From: Archivesica marissinica
Taxonomy: Eukaryota; Mollusca; Bivalvia; Venerida; Vesicomyidae
Direction: 5' to 3'
Assembly: GCA_014843695.1 (NCBI GenBank)
Contig: CM026398.1
Location: 47,254,147 to 47,318,146 of the forward strand
DNA length: 64,000 bases
The notes under the pieces were generated by a model. That model was not told the origin of the DNA. It ran no database searches and saw only the letters and a list, made by a program, of their open reading frames with translations. This document shows, one piece after another, positions 13,298-26,701 of this stretch (the stretch's first letter is position 1; every line of letters starts with the position of its first letter). The position numbers were made by a program, and so were the translations under genes.

Positions 13298-16200
13298 GTA
13301 GTATTGCCGTCTTGTGCGGACAACAACTGTAGACTGAGTACTGACATACACGACTGTAGTAACGTAGCTGTAGTATTGCCGTCTTGTGCGGACAGTAACT
13401 GAAGATTGTGTACTGACCTACAAGACTGTTGTAACGTAGATGTAGTATTGCCGTCTTGTGCGGACAACAACTGAAGACTGTGTACTGACCTACAAGACTG
13501 TAGTAACGTAGATGTAGTATTGCCGTCTTGTGCGGAAACATCTGAAGAATATGTACTGACATACAAGACTGTAGTAACGTAGATGTAGTATTGCCGTCTT
13601 GTGCGGAAACATCTGAAGAATATGTACTGACCTACAAGACTGTAGTAACGTAGATGTAGTATTGCCGTCTTGTGCGGAAACCTCTGAAGAATATGTATTG
13701 ACCTACAAGACTGTAGTAACGTAGATGTAGTATTGCCGTCTTGTGCGGAAACATCTGAAGAATATGTACTGACATACAAGACTGTAGTAACGTAGATGTA
13801 ATATTGCCGTCTTGTGCGGACAACAACTGTAGACTAAGTACTGACCTACAAGACTGACTAGTAACGTAGCTGTAGTATTGCCGTCTTGTGCGGACAGCAA
13901 CTGTAGACTGTGCTGACCTACACGACTGTAGTAACGTAGCTGTAGTATTGCCGTCTTGTGCGGACAGCAACTGTAGACTGTGCTGACCTACACGACTGTA
14001 GCAACGTAGCTGTAGTATTGCCGTCTTGTGCGGACAACAGCTGTAGGCTGTGTACTGACCGACACTACTAGTAACGTAGCTGTAGTATTGCCGTCTTGTG
14101 CGGACAACAGCTGTAGGCTGTGTACTGACCTACAAGACTAGTAACGTAGCTGTAGTATTGCCGTCTTGTGCGGACAACAGTTGTAGACTGTGTACTGACC
14201 GACAATACTAGTAACGTAGCTGTAGTATTGCCGTCTTGTGCGGACAACAGCTGTAGGCTGTGTACTGACCGACAATACTAGTAACGTAGCTGTAGTATTG
14301 CCGCCATGTGCGGACAGCAACTGAAGAATGTGTACTGACCTACAAAACTGTAGTAACGTAATTGTAGTATTGCCGTCTTGTGCGGACAGCAACTGAAGAC
14401 TGTGTACTGATCTACAAGACTGTCGTAACGTAGCTGTAGTATTGCCGTCTTGTGCGGACAGCAACTGAAGACTGTGTACTGACCTACAAAACTAGTAACG
14501 TAGCTGTAGTATTGCCGTCATGTGCGGACAACAACGGAAGACTGTGTACTGACATACAAGACTGTCGTAACGTAGCTGTAGTATTGCCGTCTTGTGCGGA
14601 CAACAGCTGTAGGCTGTGTACTGACCTACAAGACTAGTAACGTAGCTGTAGTATTGCCGTCTTGTGCGGACAACAGCTGTAGGTTGTGTACTGACCTACA
14701 ATACTAGTAACGTAGCTGTAGTATTGCCGTCTTGTGCGGACAACAGCTGTAGGCTGTGTACTGACCTACAAGACTAGTAGCGTAGCTGTAGTATTGCCGT
14801 CTTGTGCGGACAACAGCTGTAGACTGTGTACTGACCGACAATACTAGTAACGTAGCTGTAGTATTGCCGTCATGTGCGGACAGCAACTGAAGAATGTGTA
14901 CTGACCTACAAAACTGTAGTAACGTAATTGTAGTATTGCCGTCTTGTGCGGACAGCAACTGAAGACTGTGTACTGATCTACAAGACTGTCGTAACGTAGC
15001 TGTAGTATTGCCGTCTTGTGCGGACAGCAACTGAAGACTGTGTACTGACCTACACGACTCTAGTAACGTAGCTGTAGTATTGCCGTCTTGTGCGAACATT
15101 AACTGAAGACTGTGTACAGACCTACAAGACTAGTAACGTAGATGTAGTATTGCCGTCTTGTGTGGACAGCAACTGAAGACTGTGTACTGACCTACAAGAC
15201 TGTAGTAACGTAGATGTAGTATTGCCGTCTTGTGCGGACAACAACTGTAGACTGAGTACTGATCTACACGACTGTAGTAACGTAGCTGTAGTATTGCCGT
15301 CTTGTGCGGACAGTAACTGAAGACTGTGTACTGACCTACAAGACTGAAGTAACGTAGATGTAGTATTGCCGTCTTGTGAGGACAACAACTGAAGACTGTG
15401 TACTGACCTACAAGACTGTAGTAACGTAGATGTAGTATTGCCGTCTTGTGCGGACAACAACTGAAGACTGTGTACTGATCTACAAGACTGTCGTAACGTA
15501 GCTGTAGTATTGCCGTATTGTGCGGACAGCAACTGAAGACAGTGTACTGACCTACAAAACTAGTAACGTAGCGGTAGTATTGCCGTCATGTGCGGACAAC
15601 AACGGAAGACTGTGTACTGACATACAAGACTGTCGTAACGTAGCTGTAGTATTGCCGTCTTGTGCGGACAACAGCTGTAGGCTGTGTACTGACCTACAAG
15701 ACTAGTAACGTAGCTGTAGTATTGCCGACTTGTGCGGACAACACCTGTAGGCTGTGTACTGACCGACAATACTAGTAACGTAGCTGTAGTATTGCCGTCT
15801 TGTGCGGACAACAGCTGTAGGCTGTGTACTGACCTACAATACTAGTAACGTAGCTGTAGTATTGCCGTCTTGTGCGGACAACAGCTGTAGACTGTACTGA
15901 CCGACAATACTAGTAATGTAGCTGTAGTATTGCCGTCTTGTGCGGACAACAGCTGTAGGCTGTGTACTGACCGACAATACTAGTAACGTAGCTGTAGTAT
16001 TGCCGTCATGTGCGGACAGCAACTGAAGAATGTGTACTGACCTACAAAACTGTAGTAACGTAATTGTAGTATTGCCGTCTTGTGCGGACAGCAACTGAAG
16101 ACTGTGTACTGATCTACAAGACTGTCGTAACGTAGCTGTAGTATTGCCGTCTTGTGCGGACAGCAACTGAAGACTGTGTACTGACCTACACGACTCTAGT

Positions 16201-16307
16201 AACGTAGATGTAGTATTGCCCTCTTGTGCGGACAACAACTGTAGCCTGTGTACTGACCTACAATACTAGTAACGTAGCTGTAGTATTGCCGTCTTGTGCG
16301 GACAACA

Positions 16308-19300
16308 GAATGTGTACTGACCTACAAGACTGTAGTAACATAGCTGTATTATTGTCGTCTTGTGCGCACAGCAACTGAAGACTGTGTACTGACCTACACG
16401 ACTGTAGTAACATAGCTGTAGTATTGTCGTCTTGTACGGACAGCAACTGAAGACTGTGTACTGACCTACAAGACTGTCGTAACGTAGATGTAGTATTGCC
16501 GTCTTGTGCGGACAGTAACTGAAGACTGTGTACTGACCTACAAGACTGTCGTAACGTAGATGTAGTATTGCCGTCTTGTGCGGAAACATCTGAAGAATAT
16601 GTACTGACATACAAGACTGTAGTAACGTAGATGTAGTATTGCCGTCTTGTGCGGACAACAACTGTAGACTGAGTACTGACCTACAAGACTGACTAGTAAC
16701 GTAGCTGTAGTATTGCGGTCTTGTGTGGACAGCAACTGTAGACTGTGCTGACCTACACGAATGTAGTAACGTAGCTGTAGTATTGCCGTCTGGTGCGGAC
16801 ACTAACTGAAGAATGTGTACTGACCTACAAGACTGTCGTAACGTAGATGTAGTATTGCCGTCTTGTGCGGAAACATCTGAAGAATATGTACTGACATACA
16901 AGACTGTAGTAACGTAGATGTAGTATTGCCGTCTTGTGCGGACAACAACTGTAGACTGAGTACTGACCTACAAGACTGACTAGTAACGTAGCTGTAGTAT
17001 TGCGGTCTTGTGTGGACAGCAACTGTAGACTGTGCTGACCTACACGAATGTAGAAACGTAGCTGTAGTATTGCCGTCTGGTGCGGACACTAACTGAAGAC
17101 TGTGTACTGACCTACAAGACTGTCGTAACGTAGATGTAGTATTGCCGTCTTGTGCGGACAACAACTGAAGACTGTGTACTGACTTACAAGACTAGTAACG
17201 TAGCTGTAGTATTTCCGTCATGTGCGGACAACAACGGAAGACTGTGTACTGACATACAAGACTGTCGTAACGTAGCTGTAATATTGCCGTCTTGTGCGGA
17301 CAACAACTGGAGACTGTGTACTCACCTACAATACTAGTAAGGTAGCTGTAGTATTGCCGTCTTGTGCGGAAACATCTGAAGAATATGTACTGACCTACAA
17401 GACTGTAGTAACGTAGATGTAGTATTGCCGTCTTGTGCGGAAACATCTGAAGAATATGTACTGACATACAAGACTGTAGTAACGTAGATGTAGTATTGCC
17501 GTCTTGTGCGGAAACATCTGAAGAATATGTACTGACCTACAAGACTGTAGTAACGTAGATGTAGTATTGCCGTCTTGTGCGGAAACATCTGAAGAATATG
17601 TACTGACATACAAGACTGTAGTAACGTAGATGTAGTATTGCCGTCTTGTGCGGAAACATCTGAAGAATATGTACTGACCTACAAGACTGTAGTAACGTAG
17701 ATGTAGTATTGCCGTCTTGTGCGGAAACATCTGAAGAATATGTACTGACTACAAGACTGTAGTAACGAGATGTAGTATTGCCGTCTTGTGCGGAAACATC
17801 TGAAGAATATGTACTGACCTACAAGACTGTAGTAACGTAGATGTAGTATTGCCGTCTTGTGCGGAAACATCTGAAGAATATGTACTGACATACAAGACTG
17901 TAGTAACGTAGAAACCCTTGTGCGGACAACAACTGAGACTAAGTACTGACCTACAAAACTAGTAACGTAGCTGTAGTATTGCCGTCTTGTGCGGACAGCA
18001 ACTGTAGACTGTGCTGACCTACACGACTGTAGTAACGTAGCTGTTGTATTGCCGTCTTGTGCGGACAGCAACTGTAGACTGTGCTGACATACACGACTGT
18101 AGTAAGGTAGCTGTAGTATTGCCGTCTTGTCCGGACAGCAACTGTAGACTGTGCTGACCTACACGACTGTAGCAACGTAGCTGTAGTATTGCCGTCTTGT
18201 GCGGACAACAACTGAAGACTGTGTACTGATCTACAAGACTGTCGTAACGTAGCTGTAGTATTGCCGTCTTGTGCGGACAGCAACTGAAGACTATGTACTG
18301 ACCTACAAAACTAGTAACGTAGCTGTAGTATTGCCGTCATGTGCGGACAACAACGGAAGACTGTGTACTGACATACAAAACTGTCGTAAAGTTGCTGTAG
18401 TATTGCCGTCTTGTGCGGACAACAGCTGTAGGCTGTGTACTGACCTACAAGACTAGTAACGTAGCTGTAGTATTGCCGTCTTGTGCGGACAACAGCTGTA
18501 GGCTGTGTACTGACCGACAATACTAGTAACGTAGCTGTAGTATTGCCGTCTTGTGCGGACAACAGCTGTAGGCTGTGTACTGACCTACAATACTAGTAAT
18601 GTAGCTGTAGTATTGCCGTCTTGTGCGGACAACAGCTGTAGGCTGTGTACTGACCTACAAGACTAGTAACGTAGCTGTATTATTGCCGTCTTGTGCGGAC
18701 AACAGCTGTAGACTGTGTACTGACCGACAATACTAGTAACGTAGCTGTAGTATTGCCGTCTTGTGCGGACAACAGCTGTAGGCTGTGTACTGAGCGACAA
18801 TACGAGTAACGTAGCTGTAGTATTGCCGTCATGTGCGGACAGCAACTGAAGAATGTGTACTGATCTACACAACTGTAGTAACGTAATTGTAGTATTGCCG
18901 TCTTGTGCGGACAGCAACTGAAGACTGTGTACTGACCTACAAGACTGTAGTAACGTAGATGTAGTATTGCCGTCTTGTGCGGACAACAACTGTAGACTGA
19001 GTAATGACCTACAAGACTGACTAGTAACGTAGCTGTGGTATTGCCGTCTTGTGCGGACAGTAACTGAAGACTGTGTACTGACCTACAAGACTGTAGTAAC
19101 GTAGATGTAGTATTGCCGTCTTGTGCGGACAACAACTGAAGACTGTGTACTGACTTACAAGACTAGTAATGTAGCTGTAGTATTGCCGTCATGTGCGGAC
19201 AACAAAGGAAGACTGTGTACTGACATACAAGACTGTCGTAACGTAGCGGTAATATTGCCGTCTTGTGCGGACAACAACTGAAGACTGTGTACTCACCGAC

Positions 19301-22300
19301 AAGACTAGTAAGGTAGCTGTAGTATTGCCGTCTTGTGCGGAAACATCTGAAGAATATGTACTGACCTACAAGACTGTAGTAACGTAGATGTAGTATTGCC
19401 GTCTTGTGCGGAAACATCTGAAGAATATATACTGACATACAAGACTGTAGTAACGTAGATGTAGTATTGCCGTCTTGTGCGGAAACATCTGAAGAATATG
19501 TACTGACCTACAAGACTGTAGTAACGTAGATGTAGTATTGCCGTCTTGTGCGGAAACATCTGAAGAATATGTACTGACATACAAGACTGTAGTAACGTAG
19601 ATGTAGTATTGCCGTCTTGTGCGGACAACAACTGTAGACTAAGTACTGACCTACAAGACTGACTAGTAACGTAGCTGTAGTATTGCCGTCTTGTGCGGAC
19701 AGCAACTGTAGACTGTGCTGACCTACACCACTGTAGTAACGTAGCTGTTGTATTGCCGTCTTGTGCGGACAGCAACTGTAGACTGTGCTGACCTACACGA
19801 CTGTAGTAACGTAGCTGTAGTATTGCCGTCTTGTGCGGACAGCAACTGTAGACTGTGCTGACCTACATGACTGTAGCAACGTAGTTGTAGTATTGCCGTC
19901 TTGTGCGGACAACAACTGAAGACTGTGTACTGATCTACAAGACTGTCGTAACGTAGCTGTAGTATTGCCGTCTTGTGCGTACAGCAACTGAAGATTGTGT
20001 ACTGACCTACAAAACTAGTAACGTAGCTGTAGTATTGCCGTCATGTGCGGACAACAACGGAAGACTGTGTACTGACATACAAGACTGTCGTAACGTAGCT
20101 GTAGTATTGCCGTCTTGTGCGGACAACAGCTGTAGGCTGTGTACTGACCTACACGACTAGTAACGTAGCTGTAGTATTGCCGTCTTGTGAGGACAACAGC
20201 TGTAGGCTGTGTACTGACCGATAATACTAGTAACGTAGCTGTAGTATTGCCCTCTTGTGCGGACAACAGCTGTAGGCTGTGTACTGACCTACAATACTAG
20301 TAACGTAGCTGTAGTATTGCCGTCTTGTGCGGACAACAGCTGTAGGCTGTGTACTGACCTACAAGACTAGTAACGTAGCTGTAGTATTGCCGTCTTGTGC
20401 GGACAACAGCTGTAGACTGTACTGACCGACAATACTAGTAACGTAGCTGTAGAATTGCCGTCTTGTGCGGACAACAGCTGTAGGCTGTGTACTGACCGAC
20501 AATACTAGTAACGTAGCTGTAGTATTGCCGTCATGTGCGGACAGCAACTGAAGAATGTGTACTGACCGACAAAAGTGTAGTAACGTAATTGTAGTATTGC
20601 CGTCTTGTGCGGACAGCAACTGAAGACTGTGTACTGATCTACAAGACTGTCGTAACGTAGCTGTAGTATTGCCGTCTTGTGCGGACAGCAACTGAAGACT
20701 GTGTACTGACCTACACGACTCTAGTAACGTAGTTGTAGTATTGCCGTCTTGTGCGAACATTAACTGATGACTGTGTACTTACCTACAAGACTAGTAACGT
20801 AGATGTAGTATTGCCGTCTTGTGCGGACAGCAACTGAAGACTGTGTACTGACCTACAAGACTGTAGTAACGTAGATGTAGTATTGCCGTCTTGTCCGGAC
20901 AGCAACTGTAGACTGTGCTGACCTACACGACTGTAGCAACGTAGCTGTAGTATTGCCGTCTTGTGCGGACAACAACTGAAGACTGTGTACTGATCTACAA
21001 GACTGTCGTAACGTAGCTGTAGTATTGCCGTCTTGTGCGGACAGCAACTGAAGACTATGTACTGACCTACAAAACTAGTAACGTAGCTGTAGTATTGCCG
21101 TCATGTGCGGACAACAACGGAAGACTGTGTACTGACATACAAAACTGTCGTAAAGTTGCTGTAGTATTGCCGTCTTGTGCGGACAACAGCTGTAGGCTGT
21201 GTACTGACCTACAAGACTAGTAACGTAGCTGTAGTATTGCCGTCTTGTGCGGACAACAGCTGTAGGCTGTGTACTGACCGACAATACTAGTAACGTAGCT
21301 GTAGTATTGCCGTCTTGTGCGGACAACAGCTGTAGGCTGTGTACTGACCTACAATACTAGTAATGTAGCTGTAGTATTGCCGTCTTGTGCGGACAACAGC
21401 TGTAGGCTGTGTACTGACCTACAAGACTAGTAACGTAGCTGTATTATTGCCGTCTTGTGCGGACAACAGCTGTAGACTGTGTACTGACCGACAATACTAG
21501 TAACGTAGCTGTAGTATTGCCGTCTTGTGCGGACAACAGCTGTAGGCTGTGTACTGAGCGACAATACGAGTAACGTAGCTGTAGTATTGCCGTCATGTGC
21601 GGACAGCAACTGAAGAATGTGTACTGATCTACAAAACTGTAGTAACGTAATTGTAGTATTGCCGTCTTGTGCAGACAGCAACTGAAGACTGTGTACTGAC
21701 CTACAAGACTGTAGTAACGTAGATGTAGTATTGCCGTCTTGTGCGGACAACAACTGTAGACTGAGTAATGACCTACAAGACTGACTAGTAACGTAGCTGT
21801 GGTATTGCCGTCTTGTGCGGACAGTAACTGAAGACTGTGTACTGACCTACAAGACTGTAGTAACGTAGATGTAGTATTGCCGTCTTGTGCGGACAACAAC
21901 TGAAGACTGTGTACTGACTTACAAGACTAGTAACGTAGCTGTAGTATTACCGTCATGTGCGGACAACAACGGAAGACTGTGTACTGACATACAAGACTGT
22001 CGTAACGTAGCGGTAATATTGCCGTCTTGTGCGGACAACAACTGAAGACTGTGTACTCACCGACAAGACTAGTAAGGTAGCTGTAGTATTGCCGTCTTGT
22101 GCGGAAACATCTGAAGAATATGTACTGACTACAAGACTGTAGTAACGTAGATGTAGTATTGCCGTCTTGTGCGGAAACATCTGAAGAATATATACTGACA
22201 TACAAGACTGTAGTAACGTAGATGTAGTATTGCCGTCTTGTGCGGAAACATCTGAAGAATATGTACTGACCTACAAGACTGTAGTAACGTAGATGTAGTA

Positions 22301-23828
22301 TTGCCGTCTTGTGCGGAAACATCTGAAGAATATGTACTGACATACAAGACTGTAGTAACGTAGATGTAGTATTGCCGTCTTGTGCGGACAACAACTGTAG
22401 ACTAAGTACTGACCTACAAGACTGACTAGTAACGTAGCTGTAGTATTGCCGTCTTGTGCGGACAGCAACTGTAGACTGTGCTGACCTACACCACTGTAGT
22501 AACGTAGCTGTTGTATTGCCGTCTTGTGCGGACAGCAACTGTAGACTGTGCTGACCTACACGACTGTAGTAACGTAGCTGTAGTATTGCCGTCTTGTGCG
22601 GACAGCAACTGTAGACTGTGCTGACCTACACGACTGTAGCAACGTAGTTGTAGTATTGCCGTCTTGTGCGGACAACAACTGAAGACTGTGTACTGATCTA
22701 CAAGACTGTCGTAACGTAGCTGTAGTATTGCCGTCTTGTGCGGACAGCAACTGAAGATTGTGTACTGACCTACAAAACTAGTAACGTAGCTGTAGTATTG
22801 CCGTCATGTGCGGACAACAACGGAAGACTGTGTACTGACATACAAGACTGTCGTAACGTAGCTGTAGTATTGCCGTCTTGTGCGGACAACAGCTGTAGGC
22901 TGTGTACTGACCTACACGACTAGTAACGTAGCTGTAGTATTGCCGTCTTGTGAGGACAACAGCTGTAGGCTGTGTACTGACCGATAATACTAGTAACGTA
23001 GCTGTAGTATTGCCCTCTTGTGCGGACAACAGCTGTAGGCTGTGTACTGACCTACAATACTAGTAACGTAGCTGTAGTATTGCCGTCTTGTGCGGACAAC
23101 AGCTGTAGGCTGTGTACTGACCTACAAGACTAGTAACGTAGCTGTAGTATTGCCGTCTTGTGCGGACAACAGCTGTAGACTGTACTGACCGACAATACTA
23201 GTAACGTAGCTGTAGAATTGCCGTCTTGTGCGGACAACAGCTGTAGGCTGTGTACTGACCGACAATACTAGTAACGTAGCTGTAGTATTGCCGTCATGTG
23301 CGGACAGCAACTGAAGAATGTGTACTGACCGACAAAAGTGTAGTAACGTAATTGTAGTATTGCCGTCTTGTGCGGACAGCAACTGAAGACTGTGTACTGA
23401 TCTACAAGACTGTCGTAACGTAGCTGTAGTATTGCCGTCTTGTGCGGACAGCAACTGAAGACTGTGTACTGACCTACACGACTCTAGTAACGTAGTTGTA
23501 GTATTGCCGTCTTGTGCGAACATTAACTGATGACTGTGTACTTACCTACAAGACTAGTAACGTAGATGTAGTATTGCCGTCTTGTGCGGACAGCAACTGA
23601 AGACTGTGTACTGACCTACAAGACTGTAGTAACGTAGATGTAGTATTGCCGTCTTGTGCGGACAACAACTGTAGACTGAGTACTGACATACACGACTGTA
23701 GTAACGTAGCTGTAGTATTGCCGTCTTGTGCGGACAGTAACTGAAGATTGTGTACTGACCTACAAGACTGTTGTAACGTAGATGTAGTATTGCCGTCTTG
23801 TGCGGACAACAACTGAAGACTGTGTACT
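16308..23828. repeat. Higher-order block 2 of the satellite, truncated by the gap
   Basis: Near-identical to 5952-13,480. A patch at about 17,740-17,960 carries several small deletions and a scrambled stretch (GTAGAAACCCTTGTGCGG) where block 1 has the regular monomer. These look like uncorrected read errors or a misjoin and not biological change. Confidence 0.8.
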
Positions 23829-24828
23829 NNNNNNNNNNNNNNNNNNNNNNNNNNNNNNNNNNNNNNNNNNNNNNNNNNNNNNNNNNNNNNNNNNNNNNNN
23901 NNNNNNNNNNNNNNNNNNNNNNNNNNNNNNNNNNNNNNNNNNNNNNNNNNNNNNNNNNNNNNNNNNNNNNNNNNNNNNNNNNNNNNNNNNNNNNNNNNNN
24001 NNNNNNNNNNNNNNNNNNNNNNNNNNNNNNNNNNNNNNNNNNNNNNNNNNNNNNNNNNNNNNNNNNNNNNNNNNNNNNNNNNNNNNNNNNNNNNNNNNNN
24101 NNNNNNNNNNNNNNNNNNNNNNNNNNNNNNNNNNNNNNNNNNNNNNNNNNNNNNNNNNNNNNNNNNNNNNNNNNNNNNNNNNNNNNNNNNNNNNNNNNNN
24201 NNNNNNNNNNNNNNNNNNNNNNNNNNNNNNNNNNNNNNNNNNNNNNNNNNNNNNNNNNNNNNNNNNNNNNNNNNNNNNNNNNNNNNNNNNNNNNNNNNNN
24301 NNNNNNNNNNNNNNNNNNNNNNNNNNNNNNNNNNNNNNNNNNNNNNNNNNNNNNNNNNNNNNNNNNNNNNNNNNNNNNNNNNNNNNNNNNNNNNNNNNNN
24401 NNNNNNNNNNNNNNNNNNNNNNNNNNNNNNNNNNNNNNNNNNNNNNNNNNNNNNNNNNNNNNNNNNNNNNNNNNNNNNNNNNNNNNNNNNNNNNNNNNNN
24501 NNNNNNNNNNNNNNNNNNNNNNNNNNNNNNNNNNNNNNNNNNNNNNNNNNNNNNNNNNNNNNNNNNNNNNNNNNNNNNNNNNNNNNNNNNNNNNNNNNNN
24601 NNNNNNNNNNNNNNNNNNNNNNNNNNNNNNNNNNNNNNNNNNNNNNNNNNNNNNNNNNNNNNNNNNNNNNNNNNNNNNNNNNNNNNNNNNNNNNNNNNNN
24701 NNNNNNNNNNNNNNNNNNNNNNNNNNNNNNNNNNNNNNNNNNNNNNNNNNNNNNNNNNNNNNNNNNNNNNNNNNNNNNNNNNNNNNNNNNNNNNNNNNNN
24801 NNNNNNNNNNNNNNNNNNNNNNNNNNNN
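23829..24828. other. Assembly gap, exactly 1000 N
   Basis: A run of exactly 1000 N inside the satellite, so its length is a placeholder. The true array may be much longer. Any open frame spanning it is meaningless. Confidence 0.99.
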
Positions 24829-25409
24829 TTGCCGTCTTGTGCGGACAACAACTGTAGCCTGTGTACTGACCTACAAGACTAGTAACGTAGCTGTAGTATT
24901 GCCGTCTTGTGCGGACAACAGCTGTAGGCTGTGTACTGACCGACAATACTAGTAACGTAGCTGTAGTATTGCCGTCTTGTGCGGACAGCAACTGAAGACT
25001 GTGTACTGACCTACACGACTCTAGTAACGTAGCTGTAGTATTGCCGTCTTGTGTGAACATGAACTGAAGACTGTGTACAGACCTACAAGACTAGTAACGT
25101 AGATGTAATATTGCCGTCTTGTGCGGACAGCAACTGAAGACTGTGTACTGATCTACAAGACTGTAGTAACGTAGATGTAGTATTGCCGTCTTGTGTGGAC
25201 AACAACTGTAGACATAGTTCTGACCTACACGACTGTAGTAACGTAGCTGTAGTATTGCCGTCTTGTGCGGACAGTAACTGAAGACTGTGTACTGACCTAC
25301 AAGACTGTAGTAACGTAGATGTAGTATTGCCGTCTTGTGCGGACAACAACTGAAGACTGTGTACTGACCTACAATACTGTAGTAACGTAGCTTTAGCATT
25401 GTCGTCTGA

Positions 25410-25805
25410 CTGAATGAAATATTGTGTCTAGAAAACTCGTAATCAACTTTAATGTTTGACCGTTGACTCCATAATTATGCATTTTCAGAAGTACGTTCTC
25501 GTGATTGACCTAATCGAAAGCACTAGTGAAAAATAGCAGTATAAGATAGACCTGCTGCTTATTGTAGAATGGGGACTACCATTTTATTTACTAGCACACT
25601 AGCTCGTGACCTTTTTTCGCTAAAACCATGTTTCAAGTAGTACAGAATACTGTGGTTTGTGAGGTATTTTACTACTACTTACGGAGGATGGGACGATATG
25701 TTCCAATACCCTACATAGAACACACGTTATTAAGATAGCCATGTAGTCAGTGGGGGATTTGATTTGTCACCTGTTTGTAAATATGAGCAACAGTTGCTGA
25801 CTTCG
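25410..25805. other. Unassigned spacer between two arrays
   Basis: Single-copy-looking AT-rich DNA. I see no gene in it. Confidence 0.4.
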
Positions 25806-26608
25806 GATTCATCATACTTGGCTGATTGTATCGAGGGTAATTCAATATATTCATTAGCGGATTCATGATACTTGGCTGATTGTATTGAGGGTCATTCAAT
25901 ATATTCATTAGCGGATTCATGATACTTGGCTGATTGTTTCGAGGGTCATTCAATATATTCATTAGCGGATTCATGACACTTGACTGATTGCTTCGAGTGT
26001 CATTCAGTATATTCATTAGCGGATTCATCATAATTGGCTGATTGTTTTAAGTGTAATTCAATATATTCATTAGCGGATTCATGATACTTGGCTGATTGTT
26101 TCGAGGGTCATTCAATATATTCATTAGCGGATTCATGACACTTGACTGATTGCTTCGAGTGTCATTCAGTATATTCATTAGCGGATTCATCATAATTGGC
26201 TGATTGTTTTAAGTGTAATTCAATATATTCATTAGCGGATTCATGATACTTGGCTGATTGTTTCGAGGGTCATTCAATATATTCATTAGCGGATTCATGA
26301 CACTTGACTGATTGCTTCGAGTGTCATTCAGTATATTCATTAGCGGATTCATGATACCTGGCTGATTGTTTCGAGGGTCATTCAATATATTCATTAGCGG
26401 ATTCATGATACCTGGCTGATTGTTTCGAGGGTCATTCAATATATTCATTAGCGGATTCATGATACCTGGCTGATTGTTTCGAGGGTCATTCAATATATTC
26501 ATTAGCGGATTCATGATACTTGGCTGATTGTTTCGAGTGTCATTCAATATATTCATTAGCGGATTCATGATACTTTACTGATTGTTTCGAGTGTCATTCA
26601 ATATTCTG
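25806..26608 (-). repeat. 54-bp minisatellite, ~15 units, open as an 18-residue repeat on the minus strand
   Basis: GCGGATTCAT recurs every 54 bp (for example 25857, 25911, 25965). Because 54 is 18 codons, the minus strand reads the same peptide in every unit, consensus MNPLMNILNDPRNNQPSI. It is open at 26031-25747 and at 26568-26209. Two units between them (near 26,046 and 26,208) carry TAA where the others have CGA. A three-unit (162-bp) higher-order pattern is visible from about 25,915 to 26,340. No splice sites, start context or flanking exon was found, so coding status is open. Confidence 0.85.
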
Positions 26609-26701
26609 CCACCGGTCATGTGATATGTAAGATCCTCCAAAGGAACGGGATACCCACTGAATGTCTTAAGTAGGAGTTACTCAACGTTTGTCGGGGGGGG
26701 G

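Larger units (their letters stand above)
5952..16307. repeat. Higher-order block 1 of the satellite (10,356 bp)
   Basis: The sequence beginning GAATGTGTACTGACCTAC at 5952 recurs at 16308 and stays nearly identical for more than 7.5 kb, until the gap. The offset is 10,356 bp at first and about 10,339-10,342 bp later, because of small indels. The block starts at the second unit of the array, so almost the whole array was duplicated as one piece. Confidence 0.85.
5928..25409. repeat. Giant satellite/minisatellite array, ~71-bp monomer
   Basis: Head-to-tail copies of a ~71-bp unit, e.g. successive GTACTGAC at 7031 and 7102. The monomer reads GTACTGAC(C/A)TACAAGACTG - TAGTAACGTAG - (A/C)TGTAGTATTGCCGTC - TTGTGCGGA - then a variable stretch. 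Variants include a 4-bp-shorter CTAGTAACG form and different 3' parts (AAACATCTGAAGAATAT, CAACAGCTGTAGGCTGT, CAGCAACTGAAGACTGT). Dividing the sequenced length by ~70 gives roughly 260 units. The array is interrupted by a 1000-N gap. Both edges are single, slightly decayed monomers (near 5928 and 25409). No transposase or host gene is present. Open frames of up to ~220 codons on the minus strand are a property of the repeat. Confidence 0.95.

Noticed and set aside
23546..25060. Apparent 504-codon and 360-384-codon frames across the gap
   Set aside because: They are mostly unknown bases. The gap length is a placeholder, so these frames have no meaning.
5854..25399. Dozens of open frames of 60-220 codons within the satellite, both strands, as genes
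   Set aside because: They are the same peptide pieces in rotating frames and follow the monomer. There are no independent start signals, splice sites or domains.
5928..25409. CRISPR-like array (regular short repeats)
   Set aside because: The whole unit repeats and there are no unique spacers. The context is an animal genome with introns, LINEs and SINEs.
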